Shown here: positions 16,134 through 24,922 of the stretch, one piece after another
Layout of the letters: each line of letters starts with the position of its first letter
Position numbering within the stretch: the first letter of the stretch is position 1
Origin: Lysobacteraceae bacterium
GTDB lineage: Bacteria > Pseudomonadota > Gammaproteobacteria > Xanthomonadales > Ahniellaceae
DNA: 56,827 bases
Reading direction: 5' to 3'
NCBI GenBank assembly: GCA_021299185.1
Contig: JAJTHZ010000057.1
Span: 1-56,827, forward strand
Translations under genes and position numbers: made by a program
Notes under the pieces: model-generated
Databases searched by the model: none
Told to the model about the DNA's origin: nothing
What the model saw: only the letters and a program-made list of their open reading frames with translations

Positions 16134-17321
16134 TCATGGTCCCGCGGAAGGGGGTGGCCGCGACGCGCCCGGGTCCACGGCGCGCGGACGCGCCCGCAGC
16201 CGCCGCCAGGCCTCGCCGAGGCTGGCGCGCTCGCGCCAGCCTCGCCGCGCCACCCACAGCCAGTGCACCGCCACCGCGAACAGGCAGGCGCGGCCGAGCG
16301 ATACGTAGGCGTCCACGAGCGCCTCGCGCGACCAGCCCGCGGCGAGCAGGCGGTCGATGTCGCCCCCGGGATCGTCGCCGCCGCGCAGGAAGGACCCGGT
16401 CGGCAGCGGGCGGCTGCCCGCCGCAATCTGGTCCCAGGCCACCACCGCCGGCACCAGCACCGCGGTGCCGAGCGCGAGGCAGGCGAAGCGCACCAGGTCC
16501 CAGCTCGGCGCATCGTGCAGGCGATGGAAGAAGGCCAGCACCAGCAGCGCGCCGAGCACGAACTCGCCGCCGATGCCCATGAACACGATCCACTGGTCGC
16601 GTCCCGCGTCGTTGCCGGCCAGCCCATGCACGACCCAGGGCAGCAGCAGCAGGCCCAGCGCGAAGCGCGCGGGCAGCCGGCGCCGCACCGCATCGCGCAG
16701 CAGCCAGCCGATCGCCGCGCCGACCGCCAGCACCGCACTCCAGGCGTGGCCGCCGAGGATGAAGGTGAAGAACGGCAGCGGGATCGCCCACACGCCCGCG
16801 AGCAGCGCGGCCAGCGCGTGGCCGATCTCGTGCACCGGCATGCTGATCGACAGCGCGCGGAAGAACTCGCCCCACGGCGAGGCCATCACCAGCAGCGTCG
16901 CCGCCACCGCCAGCGGCACCGCGATGGCATGCACCAGCGGGTGGTTCTCGAAGTCGACCACCGCGTGCAGGCGCTCGCGCCGCGCCGCACTGCGCGGGGC
17001 GGGCGTGGCCGCGCCGCGCAGCGCCGCGCGGGTGGCGGCGGGCACGAAGACATGGCGGCAGCGTGGACAGCCGAGCGGTCGCACCGCGACCGGCTTCGGC
17101 GCGGGCAGGGGGCGCAGGGTCGCGCCGTCGCCGCCCGGGCAGGGCATCAGGCCGGTGCCGCCGTCCAGCGTGCGCGGCGCATCGGCGCTCACCAGGCCGC
17201 CGGCGATCGCCTCGTCGATCGTGCACCACGTGCCCTCGCACGCGGGGCAGCGCCAGTGCGCGTGACCGGCGAGGTCACGCGCGGCCGGTCGCAGCGGGCT
17301 TCGGCAGCCGGGGCAGAGCAT
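16134..17321 (-). CDS. Zinc-ribbon/HEIGH membrane metallopeptidase-like protein (M50B-like)
   Basis: A 395-residue protein with an unusual layout. Residues 1-90 carry CxxC knuckles: CPGCRSPL and WRCPACEGTWC, then a CPGG segment and GCPRCRHVF, like a TFIIB-type zinc ribbon. Residues about 125-360 are a multi-pass membrane domain with SMPVHEIGHALAALLAG, a zinc-protease HExxH motif inside a helix, as in M50B-like proteins. The second metal-ligand motif expected of site-2 proteases (NxxPxxxLDG) is not evident, so activity is uncertain. It stands alone between an exported protein and the DUF1161 gene. Function unknown. Confidence 0.7.
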   Translation of the reverse strand: MLCPGCRSPLRPAARDLAGHAHWRCPACEGTWCTIDEAIAGGLVSADAPRTLDGGTGLMPCPGGDGATLRPLPAPKPVAVRPLGCPRCRHVFVPAATRAALRGAATPAPRSAARRERLHAVVDFENHPLVHAIAVPLAVAATLLVMASPWGEFFRALSISMPVHEIGHALAALLAGVWAIPLPFFTFILGGHAWSAVLAVGAAIGWLLRDAVRRRLPARFALGLLLLPWVVHGLAGNDAGRDQWIVFMGIGGEFVLGALLVLAFFHRLHDAPSWDLVRFACLALGTAVLVPAVVAWDQIAAGSRPLPTGSFLRGGDDPGGDIDRLLAAGWSREALVDAYVSLGRACLFAVAVHWLWVARRGWRERASLGEAWRRLRARPRAVDPGASRPPPSAGP

Positions 17322-17447
17322 CGGTGGGTCATCCGCAGGCGCGGCATCGCCCGCCGACGGGCCTCCGCAACCCCTCGATGGTGGCCGCGGCGCATGGCCC
17401 CGCGCAAGCCATGCGCCACGCCGCGGATCGCGCGGTGCCGCGTCAGG

Positions 17448-17741
17448 TCACGGGGTGCGGGTGGCCACCGCCTGCGGTGCAGGCCCGGCCGGCGCCGGCT
17501 GGCGCACGTACACGATGCGCCGGGTGCCGCCGTCGCAGCGGCCCACCACCTGGCGCTCGGCGGTGGCGTCGGGCGCGACGATCTCCAGCGTGTAGGCGAC
17601 CACGCCACGGGCGTCGATCTTCGCCGCGATTTCGGCGCGCAGCGCTTCGCAGGGCTTGGGTCCGGCGGCGAGCGCACTGCCGCTGGCGGCGCAGGCGGCG
17701 AGCAGTACGAGCAGGTGGAGCGGACGACGGTCGGGGCGCAT
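17448..17741 (-). CDS. DUF1161 periplasmic protein
   Basis: A 97-residue protein. The signal peptide MRPDRRPLHLLVLLAACAAS is cut near ALAA. The rest matches DUF1161 closely: CEALRAEIAAKIDARGV, TLEIVAPDA, VVGRCDGGTRRIVYVR, with its two conserved Cys. Members are small periplasmic proteins of unknown role. An AGGAG site seven bases before the ATG supports the start; the longer frame upstream is compositional. It is followed by a Pro-rich tail (QPAPAGPAPQAV). Confidence 0.85.
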   Translation of the reverse strand: MRPDRRPLHLLVLLAACAASGSALAAGPKPCEALRAEIAAKIDARGVVAYTLEIVAPDATAERQVVGRCDGGTRRIVYVRQPAPAGPAPQAVATRTP

Positions 17742-17848
17742 GGCGGGACTCCTGTGGTTGATGCCTCCATGCTGCGCAACCCTGCGGCGCGCGCGGTGAC
17801 GCGAAGATGGCCGTGCGCGGGCAGCGTGTCGCGGAGCGCCGGCGTCGA

Positions 17849-18043
17849 TCAGGCATAGGGTGCGTCGCCGGCCGCGAAGGCGCGGCGGCACGGGCCCGGC
17901 GACATGCCCGACGCGCAATCGGAACGGCGGCAGCAACACGCCTGCGCCACGTGGACGCACAGGGACTCGATCTCGGCCACTCGCCGCGTGGTCTGTCCCT
18001 CGCGGACGATCACGATTGCGGGCCAGGAGCACGCGCATTTCAC
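17849..18043 (-). CDS. Possible Cys-rich small protein (64 aa)
   Basis: This is a short open frame in the 412-base gap between the DUF1161 gene and the divergent serine hydrolase. Reading from GTG at 18043 it gives a protein beginning KCACSWPAIVIVREGQTTRR and containing eight Cys, including a CCC run and a final GPC. The Cys density is far above that of shadow frames here and could mean metal binding. There is no strong ribosome site and the start is a guess. It could be chance. Confidence 0.25.
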   Translation of the reverse strand: MKCACSWPAIVIVREGQTTRRVAEIESLCVHVAQACCCRRSDCASGMSPGPCRRAFAAGDAPYA

Positions 18044-18153
18044 GCGCGCCTGCGATCTCGCCGCGCCGATGCGCGCGCCGCGACTTCCGTCGTTTGCCGA
18101 TGCAGCGATGCGCCGGCAAGCTCGCAGCTCCCTTGCCTCGCCGCCGCCGACCG

Positions 18154-19263
18154 ATGAGCACCCTGCGTCATCGCTACTTCGCATGCACCCTGCTCGTCGT
18201 CGCGTGCGGCACCGCCTTCGCCGAGTCCCCGGCGCCGGCCAGCCTGCGCGACCACGAGCGCTTTGCCACCCGCGCGATCGCCGCGTCGACCACGCCGCGG
18301 GCCCTGCCGGTCGCCGAGCCGGGCGCGGTGCGCCTGCCGCGCGAGATCACCGTCGAAGGCGAGGCGATGGGCTTCGATGCGGCGCTGGAGGCCTCCGGCA
18401 CCGCGGCGTGGATCGTGCTGCGCGATGGTCGCGTGGTCGACGAACGCTACTACGGTGGGCGCGACGCGAACACCGTGTTCCCGGTGTTCTCGGTCACCAA
18501 GTCGATGGTCGGCGCGCTCGCCGCGATGGCCCGCGCCGAGGGCACGCTCGGTGACATCGGCACGCCGATCCCGGAATTGTTGCCGGAGCCGGTGGCCGCG
18601 GACCGGCACTGCGCGCGCATCGCCTGGCGCGACCTGCTGGACATGAAGAGCGGCGCGCGCTTCAGCGAGGTGTACGACGACGCCGATTCGGACGTCGCGC
18701 GCCTCTATCTCGCCGACGACCTCGGCGCGGAAGCCGCGCGCACCGGCTGCGAGGCGCGCCCCGGCCGCAGGTTCCGCTACGCCAGCATCGACACGCAGTG
18801 GCTGGGCGACGCGCTCGCCACACGCCTCGGACGCCCGCTCGACGTGCTGCTGCAGGAGCGCATCTGGCAGCCGATGGGCGCGACGCACGACGCCACCTGG
18901 AGCACCGACGCCAACGGGCGCATCAAGGCCTTCTGCTGCCTCAACGCGCGCGCGCCGGACCTCGCCCGCTTCGGCCAGTGGATGCTCGGACGGGGCGACG
19001 CGGGTGGGCCGCTGGCGGCGTGGGTCGACGGCCTGCTCGACCGTGCACGACGCGGCGAACCCTACGCCGACCAGTGGTGGCTGCTGCACGACCCGAAGTC
19101 CGGGCCCGATGCCACCGCGCTGCTCGCGCAGGGCATCCTCGGCCAGTTCGCGTTCGTCCACCCGCACGCACGCCTGGTGATCGTGCGCATCGGCGAACGC
19201 GAGGGCGAGATCCCTTGGCGCACGCTGTTCGGTGCGATCGCGTCGGCGAACCCGCCGCCCTGA
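18154..19263 (+). CDS. Exported serine hydrolase of the beta-lactamase/penicillin-binding (class C) fold
   Basis: A 369-residue protein. The signal peptide MSTLRHRYFACTLLVVACGT is cut near FAE. The SxxK motif is SVTK at residues 113-116 (FPVFSVTKSMVGAL), the second motif is YAS (Tyr 209) in RFRYASIDTQWLG, and the third block is near QGILGQFAFVHP. This places it in the large beta-lactamase-related hydrolase group (esterases, DD-peptidases), also called COG1680. The substrate is not predictable. The start follows the sequence that gives a complete signal peptide; the frame is open upstream but without features. It ends just before a strong hairpin. Confidence 0.87.
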   Translation: MSTLRHRYFACTLLVVACGTAFAESPAPASLRDHERFATRAIAASTTPRALPVAEPGAVRLPREITVEGEAMGFDAALEASGTAAWIVLRDGRVVDERYYGGRDANTVFPVFSVTKSMVGALAAMARAEGTLGDIGTPIPELLPEPVAADRHCARIAWRDLLDMKSGARFSEVYDDADSDVARLYLADDLGAEAARTGCEARPGRRFRYASIDTQWLGDALATRLGRPLDVLLQERIWQPMGATHDATWSTDANGRIKAFCCLNARAPDLARFGQWMLGRGDAGGPLAAWVDGLLDRARRGEPYADQWWLLHDPKSGPDATALLAQGILGQFAFVHPHARLVIVRIGEREGEIPWRTLFGAIASANPPP

Positions 19264-19264
19264 G

Positions 19265-19295
19265 CCTCGCGGCGCGCGGGTAGCGCGCCGCGAGG
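19265..19295. terminator. 13-bp perfect hairpin between convergent genes
   Basis: CCTCGCGGCGCGC (19265-19277), loop GGGTA, then GCGCGCCGCGAGG (19283-19295). It begins two bases after the serine hydrolase stop and precedes the end of the opposing sigma factor gene. There is no T-tract, so it may stop polymerase by a Rho-independent-like pause or protect RNA ends; termination is inferred. Confidence 0.5.
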
Positions 19296-19340
19296 GGCGA
19301 TTCGAACCCGCTGCTAGACAGCGCGCCGGTCGGCGCAAGA

Positions 19341-20228
19341 TCAGGCAGGTTCGCCGGCGTCTTCCACCGAAAGCGCCGCCGCCGTCGCCAGCCCCGGACC
19401 GAACATCGTGCTGGCGGCGAGCAGGTCGCGGATGCGGTCGGTGAGGTCGCTGGGCGTTTCCAGCGGCGGCATGCGCCGCAACACCGCGGCCGCGTCGCCG
19501 AGCGCATGAAGTTCGCGCAGACCTTGTTCGAGCCGCGCCATGTCCACCGGCGAGGGCCGCAGCGGATCGACCTCGACTCCGTGCGCCGCGGATCGGCGCT
19601 TGGCCAGCACCTGGCTGCTGCAGCGGCAGTCGCCGCGCGGGTCGACCAGGCTGCAGCGGTTGCGCGTGAAGCGCGCCAGCGCGGCGCGCGCGCGCGACAG
19701 GCGCTTGCGGTGGGTGGGCGCGGGCACACCCTGCACCGCGCCCGCCTGGTAGGAATCGAGTCCGAACAGCAGGTCCAGCACGTAGGCGATGCGCTGCTCG
19801 GTCGGCAGGCACATCAGCATCGCCTGCGTGCAGGTGAGCGCCGTGCGGTGCGATTCCAGGCGCTCTTCCGGCGTCATCGCCGACTCCGCCTCGCCGCGGG
19901 TCAGCGCGATGCCGCGGTCGAGCTCGGTCCCCAGCGACTCGAAATCCGCGACCTGCATCGGCCGCGGCCGCTGCGCGAGGTCGCGCAGGTGGTTGGTCGC
20001 GATCCGTGCCACCCAAGCGCCGAACGGGCTTTCGCCGCGGAAGCCGCCGAGGTGGGTCAGCACGCGCAGCAGCGTCTCCTGCGTCGCATCCTGTGCGTCC
20101 CAGCGGTTGCCGAGCACGCGCACGGCGAGGTTGAACACCGGCCTCTGCAGGGCGACCAGCAGTTCGCGCATCGCTTCCAGGCGGCCGGCGCGCGCGTCGG
20201 CGACGAGTTGGCTGTCGACGTCGATCAT
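19341..20228 (-). CDS. ECF-like RNA polymerase sigma factor with Cys-containing C-terminal extension
   Basis: A 295-residue sigma-70 family protein. Region 2 is NRWDAQDATQETLLRVLTHL followed by FGAWVARIATNHLRD; region 4 is LPTEQRIAYVLDLLF with a helix-turn-helix around APTHRKRLSRARAAL. After region 4 comes RNRCSLVDPRGDCRCSSQV, a Cys motif seen in some extended ECF sigma factors, then about 80 more residues. The extension probably regulates activity in cis, since no anti-sigma gene is adjacent. The ATG overlaps the stop of the 103-residue gene (ATGA), so the two are coupled. The subtilase gene lies immediately upstream and may be a target or partner. Confidence 0.88.
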   Translation of the reverse strand: MIDVDSQLVADARAGRLEAMRELLVALQRPVFNLAVRVLGNRWDAQDATQETLLRVLTHLGGFRGESPFGAWVARIATNHLRDLAQRPRPMQVADFESLGTELDRGIALTRGEAESAMTPEERLESHRTALTCTQAMLMCLPTEQRIAYVLDLLFGLDSYQAGAVQGVPAPTHRKRLSRARAALARFTRNRCSLVDPRGDCRCSSQVLAKRRSAAHGVEVDPLRPSPVDMARLEQGLRELHALGDAAAVLRRMPPLETPSDLTDRIRDLLAASTMFGPGLATAAALSVEDAGEPA

Positions 20229-20536
20229 CGCACCACCGGGCGGTGGATGAGTTCGAGGCCGGTGTCGATGTCGGCCCTGCGATAGACGTGTTCGTCGAGC
20301 TGGATGATCACCCAGCGGGTGGGACCTTCCGGACCCTCCACCTCGACCTGCGTCTGCTGCGAGTTCGCGAACCGCCAGCGCCCACGCACCAGCGATCCGT
20401 CGCGCAGCACGCGGATGCAGTTGCCATCGGGCTCGTACTGGACCTGCACCAGCGGGTTGCCGTCGGCGGCGTCGTGGCCGTTGAGCACGGCCTGCACCCT
20501 GAATGGCTGGCGGGTCATCAGTTTGAATCGGTCCAC
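20225..20536 (-). CDS. Protein of unknown function coupled to an ECF sigma factor (103 aa)
   Basis: The start was chosen at GTG 20536, with GGAG eight bases upstream, giving a product that begins DRFKLMTRQPFRVQAVLNG. An ATG-started longer form (from 20656) would overlap the subtilase end and has a low-complexity N-terminus. The protein is soluble and beta-rich (NPLVQVQYEPDGNCIRVLRD, RWRFANSQQTQVEVEGPEG, WVIIQLDEHVYRR), perhaps a small barrel. No membrane segment or known anti-sigma motif is present. Its stop overlaps the sigma factor start, suggesting a shared function, for example as a sensor or modulator of that factor. No family is recognised. Confidence 0.65.
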   Translation of the reverse strand: MDRFKLMTRQPFRVQAVLNGHDAADGNPLVQVQYEPDGNCIRVLRDGSLVRGRWRFANSQQTQVEVEGPEGPTRWVIIQLDEHVYRRADIDTGLELIHRPVVR

Positions 20537-20642
20537 GCGAGGGTCTCCGGGGGTTGGTGGCAGCGTCGGATGTGCGGGTATCACCGGTTCGGCGACCCGC
20601 CGCGCGGGGCGGGCCGCGAAGGAAGGCGTGCGGTCGCGCGAC

Positions 20643-23600
20643 TCACTCGAATCCATCCCGGAACAGGGCGGCGTTCTGGTCGCGGGTGAACACGATCGTT
20701 GCGCTGCCGATGCGGGCCGGATCGGTGGCGTCGCCGAGATCCAGCACGGCCACGAGGTTGCGGCCCGGCAGCTGCGCGAGGTTCCAGGTCAGGGTCGCGT
20801 CGAAGGGCGTGTAGGACGGCGTACTGGCGGGCACGGTGACGTTCAACGTGCTGCCGGTCGCCGGCGCGTTCGGCACCACCGCCTCGCGCAGGATCGCCTG
20901 CTCGACCACGCCCTGGGCGCTGGCCGAGAAGTTCTGCAGCACGACCCAGTAGCGCGTGTCGCTGTCGGCGCCGAGGATGCAGGTCTCGCTCGATGCCGGG
21001 CCATTCGCCGCGCAGCGGGTTTCGTTGATGCTGGGCAGTCCGTCGCGATTGACGTCTTCGCCGACCCACAGGTCCAGGTCCGCGCCGGCCGTCGCTTCCA
21101 GCGACAGCCAGAAGGCGCGCACGCCGCTGGCCGGCACGTCGATCAGCCGCACGATGGTGTTGCTGCCGGCGTCGAACGGATCGTTGGGAGTGGGATCCTG
21201 CGCCAGCGGCGCCGGGATTTCCGCCGCCGACACCACGCTCGTGAGGGCTGCGCGCAACGTGCCGCTGGCGGAGAGGCTGCCGAGGTCGCGCAGCACCAGC
21301 GAGCCGGTGCCGCCGGTCGCCACCGGCAGCACGCTCGGCAAGGCGACGCCGTTGGCGCCGCCGACCCGTATCGGCATGCGCGCGTCGGGTGCCCCGGCGC
21401 TGCGGATCACGATTTCGGCCGTGGCACCGAGGTCGACCGCGACGCCCGGCGTCGCGGTCACCGTGATCTGCAGCGTCTGGCTGGCGCCCGGCGCGAGGGT
21501 GAAGGTGGCGGGCGTCACCGAGACACCCAGCGCGGACGGACCGTTGCCCGTGGCCGCATACGATCGCGTCTGGGTCCCGGGGTTGCTCATGCGGCGGGTC
21601 CAGGTGCAACTGCGCACGCACGCGCCGTTGCTCATCGAGGCGAGATTGAGCTCGCGGGGCTGGCCGCCCAAGGCCGGGTCGGCGGCGCGGAAGTTGGCGA
21701 TGCTCTCATCCAGCACCAGCGATGTTCGAACAGCCCGCGCGACATCGATGCGTCCGGCGCCGACCGCATCCACGCCGAGCGGGCCGACGACGTCGGCGGT
21801 GCTGACCAGGAACGGTTCGGTGGTCAGCACCAGCGACGACAGAATCTGCGCGGGCGTCCAGTCCGGATGCACGGCGCGGATCAGGGCGGCCGCGCCGGTC
21901 ACGTGCGGGGCCGCGAACGAGGTGCTGCTGTAGACGTCCGTCGCGCCGGGGGCCGGCAGCCCGGGCCGCGGTCCGGGGGTCGCCGCGGCGATCGATTGCC
22001 CGGGTGCCACCAGGTCGGGCTTGATCACGTCGAAGGAGGGGTTCGGTCCGCGCGAACTGAATCCCGCCAGCAGTTCGCGCCGGACCGTCGGGGGCGCCAC
22101 TCCGCTCAAGCGGCCGCGGCGCTGCGCGCCGCTGCGCACCCACAGCTTGAGTGCGTCGGCGTCCGGCTTGGTGAGGGTGAGGAACAGCGAGTAGTCGGGC
22201 AGCGGGTTGACGCCATCACTGCTGACCAGCGGCAGCGGGTCGTCCAGCACGTTGGCCACGATCACCGCGCGCGGCAGCCCGAACACGCGGTTGAGCCCCG
22301 TCGCGCCGATGAACGTGCCGAGCGGATTGCTGTTCCCGCGGCGATCGCAGATCAGGATCTTGTCGCGCACCGCGCCCGGGGGGAACTGGTTGAAGCATTC
22401 GCTCGGTGGCGCAGGAAAGTCCTCGCAGCCGGGCCCGAAGCACGGCAGGTCCCCCGCGTACACGAACTCGCTCTCGGGGATGCCCGTTGGCCAGATGCCG
22501 GAGATGTCGAGCCCGAGGCCTGTGAATGGCCCCGGCGCGTTGCTGCCGACGGTGCTCACGGTGCCGAACAGCGGCTGCACCGAGATCTTCACCGACGCTC
22601 CGCTGGACGACACCAACGGCGCGAGGTGGAACACGGTCGACGGCCCCGGCCCCGTGTTGCCGGTGCCGGTGGACACGAACACGCCGGCGGCGGTGGCGTC
22701 GAGGAAGGCCTGGCTGCGGTCGTTGGCGCTCCACGGGTTGCGCCCGCCGCCGATCGAGAAATTGATCACGTCGACGCCGTCGAGGATGGCCTGCTCGATC
22801 GCGGCGAGCTGGGCCGAGGCCGGGCAGACACCGGCGCTGGAGTTGTTGCCGAGGCTGATGCAGGCGTCGTAGGCGATCAGGCTGGCGCGACGCGCGGTGC
22901 CGGTGAAGCCCAGCGGCGCATTGGCGTTGCCGGCGGCGATCGAGGCGGTGGCCGAGCCATGGCCGTTGTCGTCGACCGGGCCGTCGTTTTCGACCGCCGT
23001 GGTGGGCACGCCGTTGATGACCACCTGCACGGTGATGCCATCGGCGAAGTCCCAGGCACCGACCAGCTTGCCGTTGCAGCGGTAGCGCGGGTCGTAGCGC
23101 GGATGCGTCGGCGCGCACCAGCCGCGGAAGGTGCCGGCGCCGAACGGGTTGACGTGCACGTGGCCGTCGATCGCGGTGGCGGCAAAGGCGGGATGGTCGA
23201 AGTTGATCCCGGTGTCGATCACGCCGACCAGCAGGCCCTCGCCCCGCGTCGCCAGGCCATCGGTGCCGCTGCCGTCCCAGACCTGCGGCGCGCCGATCTG
23301 GGCCACGCTTTCGAGCGAAAGCAGCGGGTCGACGGTGTCCGGTTCCACCCGCAGCACGCCCGGCATCGCGGCGACCTGGCGCGCCTGCCCCGGATCGAGC
23401 CGCAGGGCGAAGCCGTTCCGCGTCAGTCGATACCGGAACCGGGCGCTGGGCTCGGCGCCCAGCACGGCCCGCATGGACGAGAGCGCGGCGTCCTGACGGG
23501 CATCGAGGTGATCGAGGTAGGCCGACGACGCGGGAGCGCGGAGGTCGATCTTTCCCCGCGCCTGTGGTGCCGTCGCACGCAGGCCCGGGAGCGATCCGTC

Positions 23601-23747
23601 GTAACGCAGCAGCGGCGGGTCGGCCAGTTCGACCAGGTAAAGCCCGGTGCCCGCCTTGGCGCCGGATTCGACCGCGAAGCCATCTTTCGGCACGGTGCCG
23701 GAGAGCAGCACAAGACCTACGATCGCAGGGATGCCGCGCGGGACCAT
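20643..23747 (-). CDS. Secreted subtilisin-family (S8) serine protease with PA insert and C-terminal DGFE
   Basis: A 1034-residue protease. The N-terminus is a weak signal sequence (MVPRGIPAIVGLVLLSGTVP), followed by an inhibitor-I9-like prodomain up to about residue 150. The triad is visible: Asp near 177 (LLVGVIDTGINFDHP), His near 261 (NGHGSATASIAAG) and Ser near 608 (YSSTSFAAPHVTGAAAL). Between His and Ser is a long PA-like insert. The remaining 400 residues are beta-sandwich-like domains of the Fn3 type found in lactocepin-like subtilases. The protein ends TRDQNAALFRDGFE, the motif shared by other exported proteins here. It is divergent from the winged-helix regulator and heads a minus-strand run with the 103-residue protein and the sigma factor. 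Confidence 0.92.
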   Translation of the reverse strand: MVPRGIPAIVGLVLLSGTVPKDGFAVESGAKAGTGLYLVELADPPLLRYDGSLPGLRATAPQARGKIDLRAPASSAYLDHLDARQDAALSSMRAVLGAEPSARFRYRLTRNGFALRLDPGQARQVAAMPGVLRVEPDTVDPLLSLESVAQIGAPQVWDGSGTDGLATRGEGLLVGVIDTGINFDHPAFAATAIDGHVHVNPFGAGTFRGWCAPTHPRYDPRYRCNGKLVGAWDFADGITVQVVINGVPTTAVENDGPVDDNGHGSATASIAAGNANAPLGFTGTARRASLIAYDACISLGNNSSAGVCPASAQLAAIEQAILDGVDVINFSIGGGRNPWSANDRSQAFLDATAAGVFVSTGTGNTGPGPSTVFHLAPLVSSSGASVKISVQPLFGTVSTVGSNAPGPFTGLGLDISGIWPTGIPESEFVYAGDLPCFGPGCEDFPAPPSECFNQFPPGAVRDKILICDRRGNSNPLGTFIGATGLNRVFGLPRAVIVANVLDDPLPLVSSDGVNPLPDYSLFLTLTKPDADALKLWVRSGAQRRGRLSGVAPPTVRRELLAGFSSRGPNPSFDVIKPDLVAPGQSIAAATPGPRPGLPAPGATDVYSSTSFAAPHVTGAAALIRAVHPDWTPAQILSSLVLTTEPFLVSTADVVGPLGVDAVGAGRIDVARAVRTSLVLDESIANFRAADPALGGQPRELNLASMSNGACVRSCTWTRRMSNPGTQTRSYAATGNGPSALGVSVTPATFTLAPGASQTLQITVTATPGVAVDLGATAEIVIRSAGAPDARMPIRVGGANGVALPSVLPVATGGTGSLVLRDLGSLSASGTLRAALTSVVSAAEIPAPLAQDPTPNDPFDAGSNTIVRLIDVPASGVRAFWLSLEATAGADLDLWVGEDVNRDGLPSINETRCAANGPASSETCILGADSDTRYWVVLQNFSASAQGVVEQAILREAVVPNAPATGSTLNVTVPASTPSYTPFDATLTWNLAQLPGRNLVAVLDLGDATDPARIGSATIVFTRDQNAALFRDGFE

Positions 23748-23769
23748 GGTAGACCTCGGGTAGACCTCG
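23748..23769 (-). repeat. 11-bp duplication abutting the subtilase start
   Basis: On the minus strand CGAGGTCTACC occurs twice in direct tandem immediately before the ATG. Each copy carries a GAGG that can act as a ribosome site, six bases from the ATG for the proximal copy. Confidence 0.6.
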
Positions 23770-24073
23770 TCTTCACGATGTTGACGCTGCTGGACAGCAC
23801 CCGTCGGTGGCACCGGGCGATCGATCTTCAGTTGGCGCATACCGGCAGGCGGGCATGCTCGACCGAGTGCTCGGCCCTGGTCACGAGCTCCTGCACCCCC
23901 AGCATGCCGAACGCACCCGCCATCTCCGCCTTCCGATGCCTGCGCCGCACTGGTGAACGGCTGCAGCCGCGTCAGGGCATCGACCATAGGGAGCGTCGGG
24001 GGAAAAGACCTCTCCAATTCCTCACGAATCTCAAAGCATTCGCGGATCGGTGCGTTCGCGTGGGGAAAGGACC
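23770..24073. promoter_or_regulatory. Divergent promoter region, subtilase / winged-helix regulator
   Basis: This gap of about 300 bases between divergent starts includes a locally AT-richer stretch (24010-24050) in front of the regulator. No box is convincing by eye. It is the likely operator region if the regulator controls the protease gene. Confidence 0.35.
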
Positions 24074-24922
24074 GTGAACAGGGCGCCGGGACCGCGGGAC
24101 GTCGCGACCGAGCGGCCGCAGGTCCGGGTGTTCCGGTTCGAATCGTTCGAACTGGACGTCGATGCGCGCCGCCTGACCCGCAACGGCCAGGAGATCGTGC
24201 TTCCGCCGCGGGTCTTCGACCTGCTGCTCGCCCTGCTGCACGCGCCGGGCGTGCTGCTCACCCGCGACCGCCTCCTGGCCGAGGTCTGGGCGGACACGGT
24301 GGTCGCCGACAGCAGCCTCACCCAGTCCATCTCCGTCCTGCGCCGTGAACTGGAGACGGACGGCCATCGACTGATCCGCACCATTCCGCGCGTCGGCTAC
24401 CGGCTCGAAGTGCCGGTGCAGGTGATCCTGCGCGATCCGCCGCCGGGGCCTGTGGCGGAAGACGGCGCAGTCGCGGACCCCAGCCCCGCCGCAACGGAGT
24501 CGCCGACCGCGCCGGTCCCGCAGCCGGTCGCGCAAGCCGGGCGCCGGGTGGTCCGGCGTGCCCGATGGGTCGCCGCGGGCGCGGCCGGCGCACTGGCGTG
24601 CCTTGCGCTCTGGTGGGTCGGGCCGTGGCGGGCGGAATCGCCGGCCCGGGCTCCCGCCCCACCGTCGGCGCAGGCGCTGGATGCCTATGCGAACGGCCGC
24701 GCCCTGCTCGAACGGTTCCAGCCACGGCAGGCGCTGGAACCGCTCCGCCGCGCGGTGCAGGACGCGCCGGATTTCGCCCCCGCCCATCTCGTGCTCGCGC
24801 GCGTGCTCGACGACCTCGGCCAGCGCGTCGCGGCGCGCGAGCACGTCGACCGCGCCCTCGCGCTCGCCACCGGCCTGACCCCGGAGGACCAGCGGGAGGC
24901 ACAGGCCCTCGCCCTCGAGTAG
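24074..24922 (+). pseudogene. CadC/ToxR-like winged-helix regulator, N-terminal part, cut by in-frame TAG
   Basis: Starts at GTG 24074 after GGGGAAAGG. Residues about 18-115 are a Trans_reg_C winged helix: RFESFELDVDARRLTRNGQE, LPPRVFDLLLALLHAPG, LTRDRLLAEVWADTVVADSS, LIRTIPRVGYRLEVP. A Pro/Ala linker follows, then one membrane segment (WVAAGAAGALACLALWWVG) and the first TPR units (ALDAYANGRALLERFQPRQA). The frame stops at TAG 24920-24922, but the next 504 codons in the same frame continue the TPR domain without another stop. CAG instead of TAG would give an intact protein of about 786 residues. It is therefore a nonsense mutant, a readthrough gene or a consensus error. Confidence 0.8.

Noticed and set aside
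19292-19318. T-loop-like sequence (TTCGAAT on the minus strand) suggesting a tRNA
   Set aside because: The flanking stem has two mismatches, and no acceptor, D or anticodon arms can be drawn around it.
20304-24077. Plus-strand open frame of 1257 codons over the subtilase gene
   Set aside because: Antisense to a protease whose catalytic triad is fully recognisable; the translation is Arg/Gly/His-rich without motifs.
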